The notes under the pieces are model-generated. The model was not told where the DNA came from, ran no database searches, and saw nothing but the letters and a program-made list of their open reading frames with translations. The position numbers were made by a program, and so were the translations under genes. DNA of 64,000 nt from Mesorhizobium sp. Pch-S. Its GTDB lineage: Bacteria > Pseudomonadota > Alphaproteobacteria > Rhizobiales > Rhizobiaceae. This document shows positions 1 to 12,205 of the stretch, one piece after another (the stretch's first letter is position 1; the number at the start of each line of letters is the position of its first letter). Location of the stretch: the NCBI RefSeq assembly GCF_004136315.1, contig NZ_CP029562.1:2547501-2611500 (forward strand), written 5' to 3'.

Positions 1-1620
<1,620 letters not shown>

Positions 1621-1793
1621 ATTCCTTATGTCCATCTGACGAAGTCAGATGATCTTTTGCCCTCGCGGCAGTCGGCTTCGCCGACGCCTCCGGGCAGGGC
1701 CTCGCAAAGGCTCGGACGCGCAGTCGCGCTTGCGGACTGTCGCCCGACGCGAGGTTGGCACAAAACACAGCTTCTCGATTACGTGCGTTTTGC

Positions 1794-1913
1794 CGACCTG
1801 GTGGTTATGGCGGAGCGGCTGCACCCGATCCCATTCCGAACTCGGCCGTGAAACGCTCCAGCGCCAATGGTACTTCGTCTCAAGACGCGGGAGAGTAGGT
1901 CGCTGCCAGGTCT
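1794..1913 (+). rRNA. rrf: 5S ribosomal RNA
   Basis: This is a ~120-nt 5S rRNA about 170 nt after the 23S 3' end. The terminal stem pairs GACCTGG (1795-1801) with CCAGGTC (1906-1912). The internal blocks CCCGATCCCATTCCGAACTC and GGGAGAGTAGGTCGC are typical of the family. No initiator tRNA follows, although many rhizobial rRNA operons have tRNA-fMet here. Confidence 0.95.
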
Positions 1914-2354
1914 GCTAAACGCACGTAGAACTTCTCTTTTGATCAAAACAGCTGCACCATGTGTAGCCTGTTTGCTGCAGAATACCTTTTCCAAGCTGAG
2001 ATCAGTTATCTTGCGGGCTGTCGCGTTGCGGCGGCCGTTAATTTGTTCCGAACGGACAGCCGTTGCGGGGCGACCTGACGCTTCTGAAATCCTGCCGTCC
2101 TCCCCGTTTCTGTCAGCCGTGCGGCTCACCTTCGAAAACCGCCGAGCCGGCACGATTTTCGACGTTCCTTCGTCACGGATCACGATCGCGGACCTGCGGC
2201 AATTCGCAAAAAATTCTTTGGCAGTTCAGAGCCGGGTGATTTGCCCGCAGAAGACGGTTTCCGCGCCGCCAAGGCCGTCGTGCGGCTGTGCCAAAACGGC
2301 GCTGTTCCGTCTGGCCAGACCGTTTTCGGAAGGGACTGTTAACCATCGGTTCCT
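1914..2354. other. Intergenic region between 5S rRNA and ftsK-like gene; no gene seen
   Basis: I find no tRNA, no convincing protein gene and no strong hairpin terminator in these ~440 nt. Open frames crossing it look like noise and have no recognisable family. It presumably holds rRNA operon termination and the promoter of the translocase gene. A lone TTAACC, which would be a CtrA half-site, lies at 2339-2344 just upstream of the gene, without a partner 7 nt away. Confidence 0.5.
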
Positions 2355-4847
<2,493 letters not shown>

Positions 4848-4873
4848 CCACGCATCGGCGTTCCCATCGCAGC

Positions 4874-4910
4874 AAAAAATGCCGCCCCTCGCCGGGCGGC
4901 ATTTTTTTTG
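4874..4910 (+). terminator. Rho-independent terminator of the ftsK-like gene
   Basis: A stem AAAAAATGCCGCCC / GGGCGGCATTTTTT with a 6-nt loop is followed by a run of eight T. It lies 27 nt after the ftsK stop. The A/T flanks make it able to act in both directions. Confidence 0.93.
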
Positions 4911-5030
4911 AAAAGTGCTATCTGGCCCGCGCAAGACTGCGGTCTGGCGCTATCGGAAATGCCCGGCCGGCCGAACATCGCCGGCGGGCGCAGACTCGCC
5001 CCTGAAAACGGCGGATCGGAGATGTGACGG

Positions 5031-6524
5031 ATGCGGATTGTCGTCGCCCGGCTGAACCATGAAACCAACACCTTCTCGCCGGTCGTGACGACGCTGGCCT
5101 CCTTCGATCCGCAATGGGATGAAGCGGCCCGCATTTTCGGCAAGGATTCCAACACCGCGCTCGGTGCGTTCCATGCCTATGCGGAGCGGATCGGTGCCGA
5201 ACTGGCGACGCCGTTGGCAGCGACGGCCAATCCCAGCGGGCCGGTCGACAACGAGGCCTTCGAGACGATGGCGAGCGCCATCCTTCGGGCGGTGGAAGCG
5301 GGTTGCGATGCGATCTTGCTCGACCTGCATGGAGCGATGGTGACCGACCGCTTCGACGATGCCGAAGGGGAGTTGCTTGTACGCATAAGACGAATTGCGC
5401 CGCGGGTTCCGCTTGGCGTCGCGCTCGACCTGCATGGCAACGTCACGCAACGCATGGTCGACAACTGCGATTGCATCGTCGGCTTCAAGACCTATCCGCA
5501 TGTCGACATGTACGCGACCGGCGAGCATGTCACGCGCATCATCGACGCGCTTTTGAATGGGGCCGCCAGCCCAAGGCAGCACCGGGTCCACCCACCCATG
5601 CTTGCGGCGACATTGCGCATGAACACCAGTGTCGCCGGCGCGATGACCGACATCGTCGATCTGGCGATCGAAGCGGAAAAGCGCGACGGCGTCCATGCCG
5701 TCACTTTGTTCGGCGGTTTTCCGATTGCAGACATGCCGCAGACCGGTGTCTGCGTGGTGGTCGTCGCAGATGACGCAGACACGGCGAAGGCGATGGCCGG
5801 TGAGATCGCAGAACAGGCCTGGCGGCGACGCGCCGAATTCCTCTATGACGAGCTGCCGCTGGAGGTATCCCTGACGGCCGCGGCAGAGGCCTCGCAGAGA
5901 CCGGGAAAGGGCCCGGTACTGCTGCTCGACCACGGCGACAACTGCATGTCGGGCGGTACCTGCGATACGATGGATGTGCTGGAGGCCATGCTTGGAATGG
6001 GCCTCGACGGCATCGTCGCCGGCCCGATCTGTGACCCGGCGGCGGTCGAAGCCCTGATTTCCGCCGGCGCCGGTGCGACGACTACCATCGACCTTGGCAA
6101 CAAGATGAAGGCGGAAGGCTTCGTTGCGCCACGCGCACCGTTGAAGCTCCAGGGGCATGTCGCCGCAATCAGCGACGGCAACTACATCGTTTCGGGTCCG
6201 ATCTATACGGGCCAGCTTTGCAGGATGGGACGCGCGGTCAAATTCGAGACCGCAAACGCGTCGATCCTGATCACCGAGCTGCCGCACGAGCCGTGGGATC
6301 TCGGTGTCTTTCACTGTGCGGGGCTCGATCCGCTGGCGGCGCGTTTCCTCCTGCTCAAGTCACGCATGTATTGCCGGCCGGTGTTCGAGCCGCGTTCCAA
6401 GGCCGTCGTCGAATGCGCCAGTTCCGGCGTCACCAGCTCAAACTACGAGCTGTTCACATTCCGCAGGCTCGCGAGACCGATCTATCCGCTGGATGCCGAC
6501 GTCCGATGGGCGCCGGCTGCCTAG
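5031..6524 (+). CDS. M81 family metallopeptidase (MlrC-like)
   Basis: This 497-residue protein is of the MlrC family, whose founder linearises and degrades microcystin peptides; most members act on unknown small peptides or amides. The N-terminal catalytic half shows the metal-binding signatures LDLHGAM, LDLHGNVT and FKTYPHVDMYATGE. The C-terminal MlrC domain begins near residue 295 (VLLLDHGDNCMSGG). A ribosome binding site CGGAG sits 8 nt before the ATG. The gene is monocistronic between the ftsK terminator and a convergent gene 24 nt away. The substrate cannot be read from sequence. Confidence 0.9.
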   Translation: MRIVVARLNHETNTFSPVVTTLASFDPQWDEAARIFGKDSNTALGAFHAYAERIGAELATPLAATANPSGPVDNEAFETMASAILRAVEAGCDAILLDLHGAMVTDRFDDAEGELLVRIRRIAPRVPLGVALDLHGNVTQRMVDNCDCIVGFKTYPHVDMYATGEHVTRIIDALLNGAASPRQHRVHPPMLAATLRMNTSVAGAMTDIVDLAIEAEKRDGVHAVTLFGGFPIADMPQTGVCVVVVADDADTAKAMAGEIAEQAWRRRAEFLYDELPLEVSLTAAAEASQRPGKGPVLLLDHGDNCMSGGTCDTMDVLEAMLGMGLDGIVAGPICDPAAVEALISAGAGATTTIDLGNKMKAEGFVAPRAPLKLQGHVAAISDGNYIVSGPIYTGQLCRMGRAVKFETANASILITELPHEPWDLGVFHCAGLDPLAARFLLLKSRMYCRPVFEPRSKAVVECASSGVTSSNYELFTFRRLARPIYPLDADVRWAPAA

Positions 6525-6548
6525 CGCATGGCCCAGAGGCGCGGCGCT

Positions 6549-7415
6549 CTAAGCGGCCTGAAGCTTGTTCCCGACCGGCGTCGACTGCGCCGGGGCAAGA
6601 TTGACCCAGGCCTTGATCGGAAGATGGTCGGAAGCCAGGCGCGCCAGAGGTGTGTCGTGGGCGATGACAGGCGACAGGATTTCCTTGCGGTTTGAAATCA
6701 GCCGGTCGAGCGCCAGCAAGGGCAATCGCGACGGAAAACTCGGGACGGCAGGCGGCAATTCCCCGAACGCGGTCTCGAACATGGCGAGCGCGGAGCGGTC
6801 GTTGAGCCGCCATTCGTTGAGGTCGCCCATCAGCAGGGTCGGGGTCTCGCGCCTGTCGTTCATGATATCCAGGATCGCGCGAACCTGCCGGGTCCGCGAG
6901 CGGCGAAGAAGACCGAAATGCGCTGCGACGATCCGGATGATGCCGCCGGCTTCCAGTTCGATCTCGGCAACCACTGCACCGCGCGGCTCCAGCCCGGGCA
7001 GCTTGATCTGGTGGACGTCGCGCACGCTGCCGCGCCTGAAGAGAACGACATTTCCATGCCAACCGTGTGCCTTGAGCTGACCCGGGATCGGTACGGCGGT
7101 GAGCCCGGCCTCGCGCTCCAGCCGTACCAGATCCAGCAAACCGGTACGATCACCGAAGCGCTTGTCCGCTTCCTGGAGGGCGATGACATCGGCATCGATC
7201 TCATGGATGACGCGGCCGGTCCGTTCCGGATCGAACTTTCCGTCGGTGCCCACGCATTTGTGGACATTGTAGGAGGCGACGAGCACACCGGCCTGTTCGA
7301 CGCTCGCGGTCACCGGTTCCGCCTGGTCCCGGCGCATGCGGATGCGCTCGAGGATGTTTGCTGGGAGGCCACCGCCCAGCCGGTGCATGCTGCTTCTCGT
7401 TTCCTTGCCGATCAT
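6549..7415 (-). CDS. Endonuclease/exonuclease/phosphatase family protein
   Basis: The protein has the DNase I-like fold. Motifs in order are VASYNVHKCVG, VIALQEADKRFG (catalytic Glu), HFGLL, LLMGDLNEW (Asp and Asn) and the terminal SDHLPIKAWV with the catalytic His. Substrate could be nucleic acid or a phosphoester. It follows a cardiolipin synthase gene on the same strand, a frequent neighbourhood in alphaproteobacteria that hints at phospholipid work (inference). The open frame extends to 7502, but those first ~29 codons run through a dispersed repeat (7447-7547), so I start at the ATG at 7415; 7388 and 7337 are alternatives. Confidence 0.85.
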   Translation of the reverse strand: MIGKETRSSMHRLGGGLPANILERIRMRRDQAEPVTASVEQAGVLVASYNVHKCVGTDGKFDPERTGRVIHEIDADVIALQEADKRFGDRTGLLDLVRLEREAGLTAVPIPGQLKAHGWHGNVVLFRRGSVRDVHQIKLPGLEPRGAVVAEIELEAGGIIRIVAAHFGLLRRSRTRQVRAILDIMNDRRETPTLLMGDLNEWRLNDRSALAMFETAFGELPPAVPSFPSRLPLLALDRLISNRKEILSPVIAHDTPLARLASDHLPIKAWVNLAPAQSTPVGNKLQAA

Positions 7416-7446
7416 CAGTCCCAAGCCTGTGTCGTCTTTTCCAACT

Positions 7447-7547
7447 AGAGCAATTCCAGGAAAAGTGTGTAGCGGTTTTCCGTCCGGAGTTGCGTAAAAC
7501 AAAGAGTTGGAGCGTTCCTCGGTTCCGTGAAAAACGGAAACGCTCCA
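7447..7547 (+). repeat. Dispersed ~100-nt palindromic repeat, family A, copy 1
   Basis: The element starts TAGAGCAATTCCAGG, contains GCGGTTTTCCGTCCGGA and a CAAAGAGTT block, and ends in an inverted GGAGCGTT...AACGCTCC hairpin. Other family A copies are at 23523, 24033 (inverted), 37391 (inverted) and 42906 (degenerate), with half copies inside the composites at 15657 and 43002. It lies between the cardiolipin synthase and the downstream phosphatase-fold gene. Confidence 0.85.
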
Positions 7548-7673
7548 GGTAAAGCCGTGTCGCCCTGCTCCGGCAGGACGCCAAAGAACTCGGTCAAAGA
7601 TAAGGCGAACCGAGCCAGAGAATCCGGTCGATCAAGCGTACAAGAAATGGACGCTGACGCAATTCCGGCAGCG

Positions 7674-9053
7674 TCACCTCCTTTGCCGAACCGACCGCGG
7701 TTCGATGCGTGCCTCTATTTTTTCGGCGAAAGCGGGATCCAGCACTTCCAGGTCGATCTCGAAATTCAGTCTGAGCGACCGCGGATCGAGATTCGACGAG
7801 CCGATGAAGGCCCAGGTTGAATCGACGACAAGCAGTTTGGAATGATTGAAGGGGCCCTGCGCGCGCCAGACCTTGCAATAGCTCCTGAGGACCTGGTCGA
7901 ACTGGGCAGTCATGGCACGGTCGACGAGAACGAGATTGTTGACGGACGGCACGACGATGTCGATGTCGACGCCGCGTCGCGCCGCGGTGGTCAGGGCGCT
8001 GATCAATTCCCGGTCCGGCAGGAAATAGGGCGACATGATGCGGATGGATCGGCGGGCGACCGAAAAGGCCGCCATCAGCATCTTGTGATTGGCTTCCAGG
8101 CTGGCATCGGGTCCGGAAGGCAGCGCTCGCATCAGCATCGGCGAGCCCGGATCTCCGGCCGCGTCGAACGCGATATGCCAGGCGTCGCCCTGCAGCCGTT
8201 CTCCACTGGCGAAAAACCAGTCCTCGGCGGCAACCGAGAAGATGTCGGAGACCACCGGACCGTCGATGCGGAAATGGGTGTCGCGCGCCATGTCGGCGCC
8301 GGCAAATTCGGCGGTGAAGGCCTGTCTTATGTTCATTCCACCCATGAAGGCCACAGCGCCATCAGCGACCAGGATCTTGCGGTGGGTCCGCAGATTGGCA
8401 TAGGGCAGACGCAGCCCCACGATGATGCTGCCGTTGAACACGTCGGTCGGGACGCCGCCCTTCTGCAGATAGCCGACAATGCTGGGAACCGAGTAGCGGG
8501 CGCCGACCGCGTCGATCAGCACACGCACGGCAACACCACGTCGCACGGCTTTTATCAGGGTATCGGCAATGCGCAGTCCGATCGGATCGCGGTCGAAGAT
8601 GTAGGTCTCGAGGATGACGCTGCGTTGCGCGCCGTCGATCGCCGCGATCATGGCGGCATAGGCTTCGTCGCCGCTTTCGATCATGGTGACGGCATTCGCC
8701 GTGGTCAGGACGTGGTGGGTTATCCTGTCGCCGGCGGTCTTGAGCGCCACGAAACGCGGGCCGAAGCGGGCTTCGATGGAGCTGTCCGTCGCGTCGAATC
8801 GTGTGTGTTCCAGCACGGCACGCCCGGCCGCCGCCCGCTCCGCTGCGAGCGAGACACCCCTGATCCGGTTTATCCCGGCAATGGCATAAAGCGCTGCGCC
8901 GATGAAAGGCGACAGGATGATGATACCGACCCAGCCGATGGCTGCCCGCACTTCGTCCTTGGTCATCGCCGCATGTGCAGCAGCGACCGCGGTGATCACC
9001 ATCGAGACGACAGCGAGGAATTGGGGCCAATGGGTCGTGATCGATGTCCACAT
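7674..9053 (-). CDS. cls: Cardiolipin synthase (phospholipase D family), C-terminus frameshifted
   Basis: This membrane enzyme joins phosphatidylglycerol molecules to make cardiolipin. Two N-terminal transmembrane segments (about residues 8-30 and 38-62) are followed by two HKD phospholipase D motifs: HRKILVADGAVAFMGG near residue 223 and HSKLLVVDSTWAFIGSSN near 402. The conserved family C-terminus is not in this frame. It continues in another frame as EVTLPELRQRPF...LGSPYL, ending at 7594. A single-base indel near 7695-7705 would restore a protein of about 486 residues. Both catalytic motifs are upstream of the break, so activity may survive. It could also be a sequencing error. Confidence 0.88.
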   Translation of the reverse strand: MWTSITTHWPQFLAVVSMVITAVAAAHAAMTKDEVRAAIGWVGIIILSPFIGAALYAIAGINRIRGVSLAAERAAAGRAVLEHTRFDATDSSIEARFGPRFVALKTAGDRITHHVLTTANAVTMIESGDEAYAAMIAAIDGAQRSVILETYIFDRDPIGLRIADTLIKAVRRGVAVRVLIDAVGARYSVPSIVGYLQKGGVPTDVFNGSIIVGLRLPYANLRTHRKILVADGAVAFMGGMNIRQAFTAEFAGADMARDTHFRIDGPVVSDIFSVAAEDWFFASGERLQGDAWHIAFDAAGDPGSPMLMRALPSGPDASLEANHKMLMAAFSVARRSIRIMSPYFLPDRELISALTTAARRGVDIDIVVPSVNNLVLVDRAMTAQFDQVLRSYCKVWRAQGPFNHSKLLVVDSTWAFIGSSNLDPRSLRLNFEIDLEVLDPAFAEKIEARIEPRSVRQRR

Positions 9054-9203
9054 GGCAGATATCTATGCAGTTATCTTCAACGCCGTCGATCGATATCCTT
9101 GAAGGCGCTGATCGGCGCGAACTCACGGCAGCTTGCCAGCGCTGACCTTGAAAAACAGGGCTCGGAAAACAAAAAGCACTCTGAATGCGCCGTTCCACAC
9201 GCC

Positions 9204-9223
9204 TGGTTTTCCGGAGGAAAACT
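9204..9223 (-). repeat. 20-nt hairpin repeat, copy 1 (second copy at 13721-13740)
   Basis: On the minus strand this reads AGTTTTCCTCCGGAAAACCA, a 7-bp stem with a 3-nt loop. The identical 20 nt occur directly after the 3' end of tRNA-Gly at 13740. Here it directly follows the inverted repeat 9223-9265. In both places it sits at the end of a minus-strand transcript. Confidence 0.75.
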
Positions 9224-9265
9224 GCAGGGATGGCGTAACCCCGTACACCTGACCCCATCCCTGCA
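9223..9265 (-). terminator. Inverted repeat, probable terminator of the 9328-10677 gene
   Basis: A perfect 11-bp inverted repeat, TGCAGGGATGG (9223-9233) with CCATCCCTGCA (9255-9265), has a 21-nt loop. It lies about 60 nt past the stop of the minus-strand secreted-protein gene and is followed on that strand by GTTTTCC. The T tract is short, so termination is likely but not certain. Confidence 0.55.
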
Positions 9266-9327
9266 AAGTCAAAGATTGGCTATCCCGCCGCAGTCGCGGT
9301 GCAGCCAAACCTTTCCATCCGCCGATC

Positions 9328-10677
9328 TTATCGTCGGGGCAGAGCCTCATTTTGGGGTGGAACGTCTTCGTCCGTCGGCAGAGCCTCATCCTCCGAAGGT
9401 GAGGTTTCATCCGGTGGGGGTAGAACCTCATCATGCGGCCGGGTTCCACCAACATCGGCGGGCATTTCGTCGTCTGCGGACGGCTCGGCTCTGGGGGCCA
9501 GCCTCCCTCTGTCGATCGCTTCGCCATCGTCCTGTCCGGGTTGCTGGGGCTGCTCACGGTCGATGCTGGCATCGTTGATGTGGATGTCGCTGCTATCCGG
9601 CAGCGCGCCGGTCTCATTCGTCACGGCCTTTTCAACGGTGAAGTCGACATCTGCCGGCAGGGGCTCGACAGCCGCCCGCGACAGGTCCTCTTCGGGCAGC
9701 GCCACATAGATGTTGGTCGTCTCGTTGGTCACATTGTAGATCGTCTCATAGGTGACATCCTGATAGATCTCCGGCTGGCTGACCTCCAGGATGGGATCAA
9801 CGACGATGATCGGGTCGTCGTACCAGCTCGAGGCCAGGCCGTCATAATATCCGTCATAGTAACCGTCCCAATAATCGTCGAAGCGCGGCGATATGTAATA
9901 GGGGTTGTCGAAGTATACGTAGTAAGCGGGATAGTAGTTTCGTGTCGTCACAACGAAAGCATCGAAATATCCTGCGAACACCACCAGCATGAACGCGGCG
10001 CGCTGATAGACCACCGGATCTTCAAAGCGCCCGTCGAGATAAGCGATCTCACGATGCATGCGCCGAACTTCGGCCCGCAGTGCGGCGTTGTCCGCGACCT
10101 GGTTCTCCAGAGTGCGAACCCTTGCGGTGAGATTGGAGACTTTCCTTTTAAGGGCGTGCACTTCTGCCCTTGAGGCCTTTGGGATCGATTTTGCCGGCCT
10201 GGAAAGCACATAACGCGACGAGTATGCAGACCAGGCCAAATTGAACCGTTGCAGCGCCTTCGTGGCGGCGGCGCTCTTCGCCGCTGACAGTGCGTATCGG
10301 GTCTGGAGATCGCCGACGGCTCTCGACACAGCCTTGGTGCCTTTGGCAATCGATGGCGCGTTGTTCGATGCCAGCGCTCCTTCGAGTTCCTGCATGGCCC
10401 TGGACGTTTGGGTCACGGCCGCAACAACGTTTGCGCCGCTCCGACGCCTGCTGTCGGCGGAGGTCTCCTTGAAGCTGAAGGCTATCGCCGCCAGGGACCC
10501 CCGCATGTCCCTGAGCAGAGCTGCGGCATTCATCTCAACCGGGGCGGAGGCATGTGCCTGGGTGGCCATTGAGAGACGGGGGCCGAAAACGGGCGCGATG
10601 AGTGGGGTTGCGGTGTTCATTGCAGCTGCGGCAAACACTATGCCGAGCGTGAAAGGCCGCTTTTTTATCGGGATCAA
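9328..10677 (-). CDS. Exported Tyr/Asp-rich protein with coiled coil and acidic Pro-rich tail, function unknown
   Basis: I do not recognise a family. I start it at a TTG (10677) because GGAGA lies 8 nt before it and the start yields a clean signal peptide: positive IPIKKRP, a hydrophobic core, and a likely cut after AQAHA near residue 43, giving a 449-residue precursor. Residues about 50-165 are helical and Ala-rich. A coiled coil runs about 171-216 (HALKRKVSNLTARVRTLENQ). Then come a short hydrophobic stretch and a striking aromatic/acidic block (DDYWDGYYDGYYDG) about 265-280. From ~375 to the end it is acidic and Pro-rich, with quasi-repeats such as DEVLPPPDETSPSEDEALP. It faces a PepSY/two-component unit. 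Surface or envelope location is inferred. Confidence 0.7.
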   Translation of the reverse strand: MIPIKKRPFTLGIVFAAAAMNTATPLIAPVFGPRLSMATQAHASAPVEMNAAALLRDMRGSLAAIAFSFKETSADSRRRSGANVVAAVTQTSRAMQELEGALASNNAPSIAKGTKAVSRAVGDLQTRYALSAAKSAAATKALQRFNLAWSAYSSRYVLSRPAKSIPKASRAEVHALKRKVSNLTARVRTLENQVADNAALRAEVRRMHREIAYLDGRFEDPVVYQRAAFMLVVFAGYFDAFVVTTRNYYPAYYVYFDNPYYISPRFDDYWDGYYDGYYDGLASSWYDDPIIVVDPILEVSQPEIYQDVTYETIYNVTNETTNIYVALPEEDLSRAAVEPLPADVDFTVEKAVTNETGALPDSSDIHINDASIDREQPQQPGQDDGEAIDRGRLAPRAEPSADDEMPADVGGTRPHDEVLPPPDETSPSEDEALPTDEDVPPQNEALPRR

Positions 10678-10780
10678 AGGACATGTCTCCGGGGAAAACG
10701 TTGGGGTTTGGCATCGCTGGGAAGGATCGGTGTCCAGGACATGTCCGGACCGAGGTCCAGCCGATGCGGGGAGGTCTTGC

Positions 10781-10936
10781 TCAACGGTTGAGGAAGCAAC
10801 CCATGTGTTTCCACTCATGGCATTGCAGTACCCGATACAGGTTCGATGAAGGTCTGTGCTGCACCACGGGGATTGCCAGCGCTATCGCGCACAAGATGGT
10901 GACGAATGCGAAACCGGGGATGAGGCGAAACACCAT
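10781..10936 (-). CDS. Possible 51-residue single-pass membrane protein
   Basis: A small open frame starts MVFRLIPGFAFVTILCAIAL and has one hydrophobic helix at about residues 4-24. A strong AAGGGGG ribosome binding site lies just before the ATG at 10936. It sits between the exported-protein gene and the PepSY gene and would be read in the same direction as the former, 103 nt upstream of it. No family is recognised. Support is the ribosome binding site plus the membrane helix only. Confidence 0.4.
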   Translation of the reverse strand: MVFRLIPGFAFVTILCAIALAIPVVQHRPSSNLYRVLQCHEWKHMGCFLNR

Positions 10937-11031
10937 TCTTCCCCCTTGCCGGCTGTGGCGCGCTTGCGGGTTGCTCTGTTTCATGGACGCGTTTCTAAAC
11001 CGGTCAAGCTGACAGGCGCCTGAAGCGAATG

Positions 11032-11061
11032 TCAGCGAATTTTCAGCTACGTTCCTGTAAA
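11032..11061 (+). promoter_or_regulatory. Candidate operator/promoter: TCAGC direct repeats 11 bp apart with -10-like element
   Basis: TCAGC at 11032-11036 and again at 11043-11047 are spaced 11 bp start to start, the arrangement bound by dimers of OmpR/PhoP-type regulators. A -10-like TGTAAA follows at 11056-11061, 8 nt after the second repeat, with no evident -35, as in activator-dependent promoters. It is 26 nt upstream of the PepSY gene whose operon encodes such a regulator, suggesting autoregulation (inference). Confidence 0.4.
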
Positions 11062-11086
11062 GTGACGAGCGGATCCGGAGATTGCT

Positions 11087-11539
11087 GTGAGACGACTGGC
11101 TGACTTGAGGTGTCTCGTGATGAGCGGGGCGCTGCTGTTGCTGCTATCGGCGGGCGTGCACGCTCAGGATTCGGGCGAGGGCTCGGACGATGGTGGAAGC
11201 GGCGGCGTCAGCAGTTCGGATTCGGAGTCCGACGACACGGGCGGCGGGCATGATGGCGGCATCTGGGGAGATTATTCGGTTTCGCGGCCGTCCCCTGACC
11301 TCGACGAAGGCGATGGAGGCAAGGACGCGGCCCTGGATGCAGTGCAGAACCAGCATGCCCTTCCCCTCGACGCGATCACCGCGGCGACCCGGAAGTTGAC
11401 CAACGGCCAGATCCTGGATGCGCAGCTGAAATCGGTCGGCGGATCACTTCGCTACGAAATGAAGGTTCTTGAATCGGGGGATCAGCTCCGTCGCTATTCG
11501 TTCGATGCCCGAAGCGGCCGCCTGGTTGGAGTGAAATGA
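11087..11539 (+). CDS. Periplasmic PepSY-domain protein with Asp/Ser/Gly-rich segment
   Basis: The GTG start at 11087 has GGAG 6 nt upstream. A signal peptide ends near GVHA-QDSG (about residue 26). Residues 27-65 are very rich in Asp, Ser and Gly (GSDDGGSGGVSSSDSESDD), which could bind cations or be a flexible linker. A PepSY domain covers about 90-150 (ALPLDAITAATRKLTNGQIL...YSFDARSGRLVGVK). PepSY proteins often act as inhibitors or accessory sensors. Lying 3 nt before a response regulator and its kinase, it recalls FeuN of the rhizobial FeuNPQ system, a periplasmic modulator of the kinase. That parallel is by arrangement, not proven orthology. Confidence 0.8.
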   Translation: MRRLADLRCLVMSGALLLLLSAGVHAQDSGEGSDDGGSGGVSSSDSESDDTGGGHDGGIWGDYSVSRPSPDLDEGDGGKDAALDAVQNQHALPLDAITAATRKLTNGQILDAQLKSVGGSLRYEMKVLESGDQLRRYSFDARSGRLVGVK

Positions 11540-11542
11540 CGG

Positions 11543-12205
11543 ATGCGCGTTCTGGTTGCCGAAGATGATCGCCGCATTGCCCAGGCGCTTGGTCAGGCGC
11601 TCGGCGCGGCAGGTTTTGCGATCGAGTTCACCTCGAAGGGGGAAGACGTCTGGTTCCGCGGCGATACCGAGACATTCGATGCTGTCATTCTCGACCTGGG
11701 ACTTCCGGACCTGGACGGATTGACGATCCTCAAGCGCTGGCGTCGCGCTGGGCGGAACATGCCCGTGCTGATCCTGACCGCCCGTGGCCAATGGAACGAG
11801 AGGGTGGAAGGCATAGAGGCCGGTGCCGACGATTACGTGGTCAAGCCCTTCCGTATGGAAGAGGTGGTTGCCCGGATACGTGCTCTCGTGCGTCGCGCTG
11901 GCGGGTTTTCGTCCTCCCAGATCGAGGTCGGACAATACATGCTCGACACACGCATGAAACAGGTGACCCGCGACGGGCTTCCGATATCGCTGACCCCTCA
12001 GGAGTACCGTCTCTTTGCTTTCATGGTGCATCAGCGGGAAAGAGTTGTCTCGCAGATGGAGATAACAGAGCATCTCTATTCGCAGGATTTCGCAAGGGAC
12101 TCCAATTCAGTCGAGGTCCTGGTTGCCCGTCTGCGCAAACGCCTGGGTGCTGACGTCATCGTAACGCGTCGAGGACACGGATACACGCTCGGCGGCAATT
12201 TCTGA
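11543..12205 (+). CDS. OmpR/PhoB-family response regulator
   Basis: The receiver domain (1-115) has acidic pocket residues D8/D9, the phospho-acceptor D51 in VILDLGLPD, the TAR motif near 80 and the VKPF lysine near 102. A winged-helix DNA-binding domain follows (about 125-220, ending RRGHGYTLGGNF). It is 3 nt after the PepSY gene, and its stop overlaps the kinase start by a single base, so the three are one operon. It resembles the PhoP/FeuP-like branch common in rhizobia. Its targets are unknown; a TCAGC direct repeat upstream of the operon is a candidate site. Confidence 0.92.
   Translation: MRVLVAEDDRRIAQALGQALGAAGFAIEFTSKGEDVWFRGDTETFDAVILDLGLPDLDGLTILKRWRRAGRNMPVLILTARGQWNERVEGIEAGADDYVVKPFRMEEVVARIRALVRRAGGFSSSQIEVGQYMLDTRMKQVTRDGLPISLTPQEYRLFAFMVHQRERVVSQMEITEHLYSQDFARDSNSVEVLVARLRKRLGADVIVTRRGHGYTLGGNF

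Noticed and set aside
2328..2345. CtrA full site upstream of the ftsK-like gene
   Set aside because: Only the TTAACC half is present; the bases 7 nt upstream are GGAA rather than TTAA.
4950..6314. A 454-codon minus-strand frame
   Set aside because: Antisense shadow of the M81 peptidase gene with no family features.
7842..9578. A 578-codon plus-strand frame
   Set aside because: Antisense to cls and the end of the exported-protein gene; no recognisable domain.
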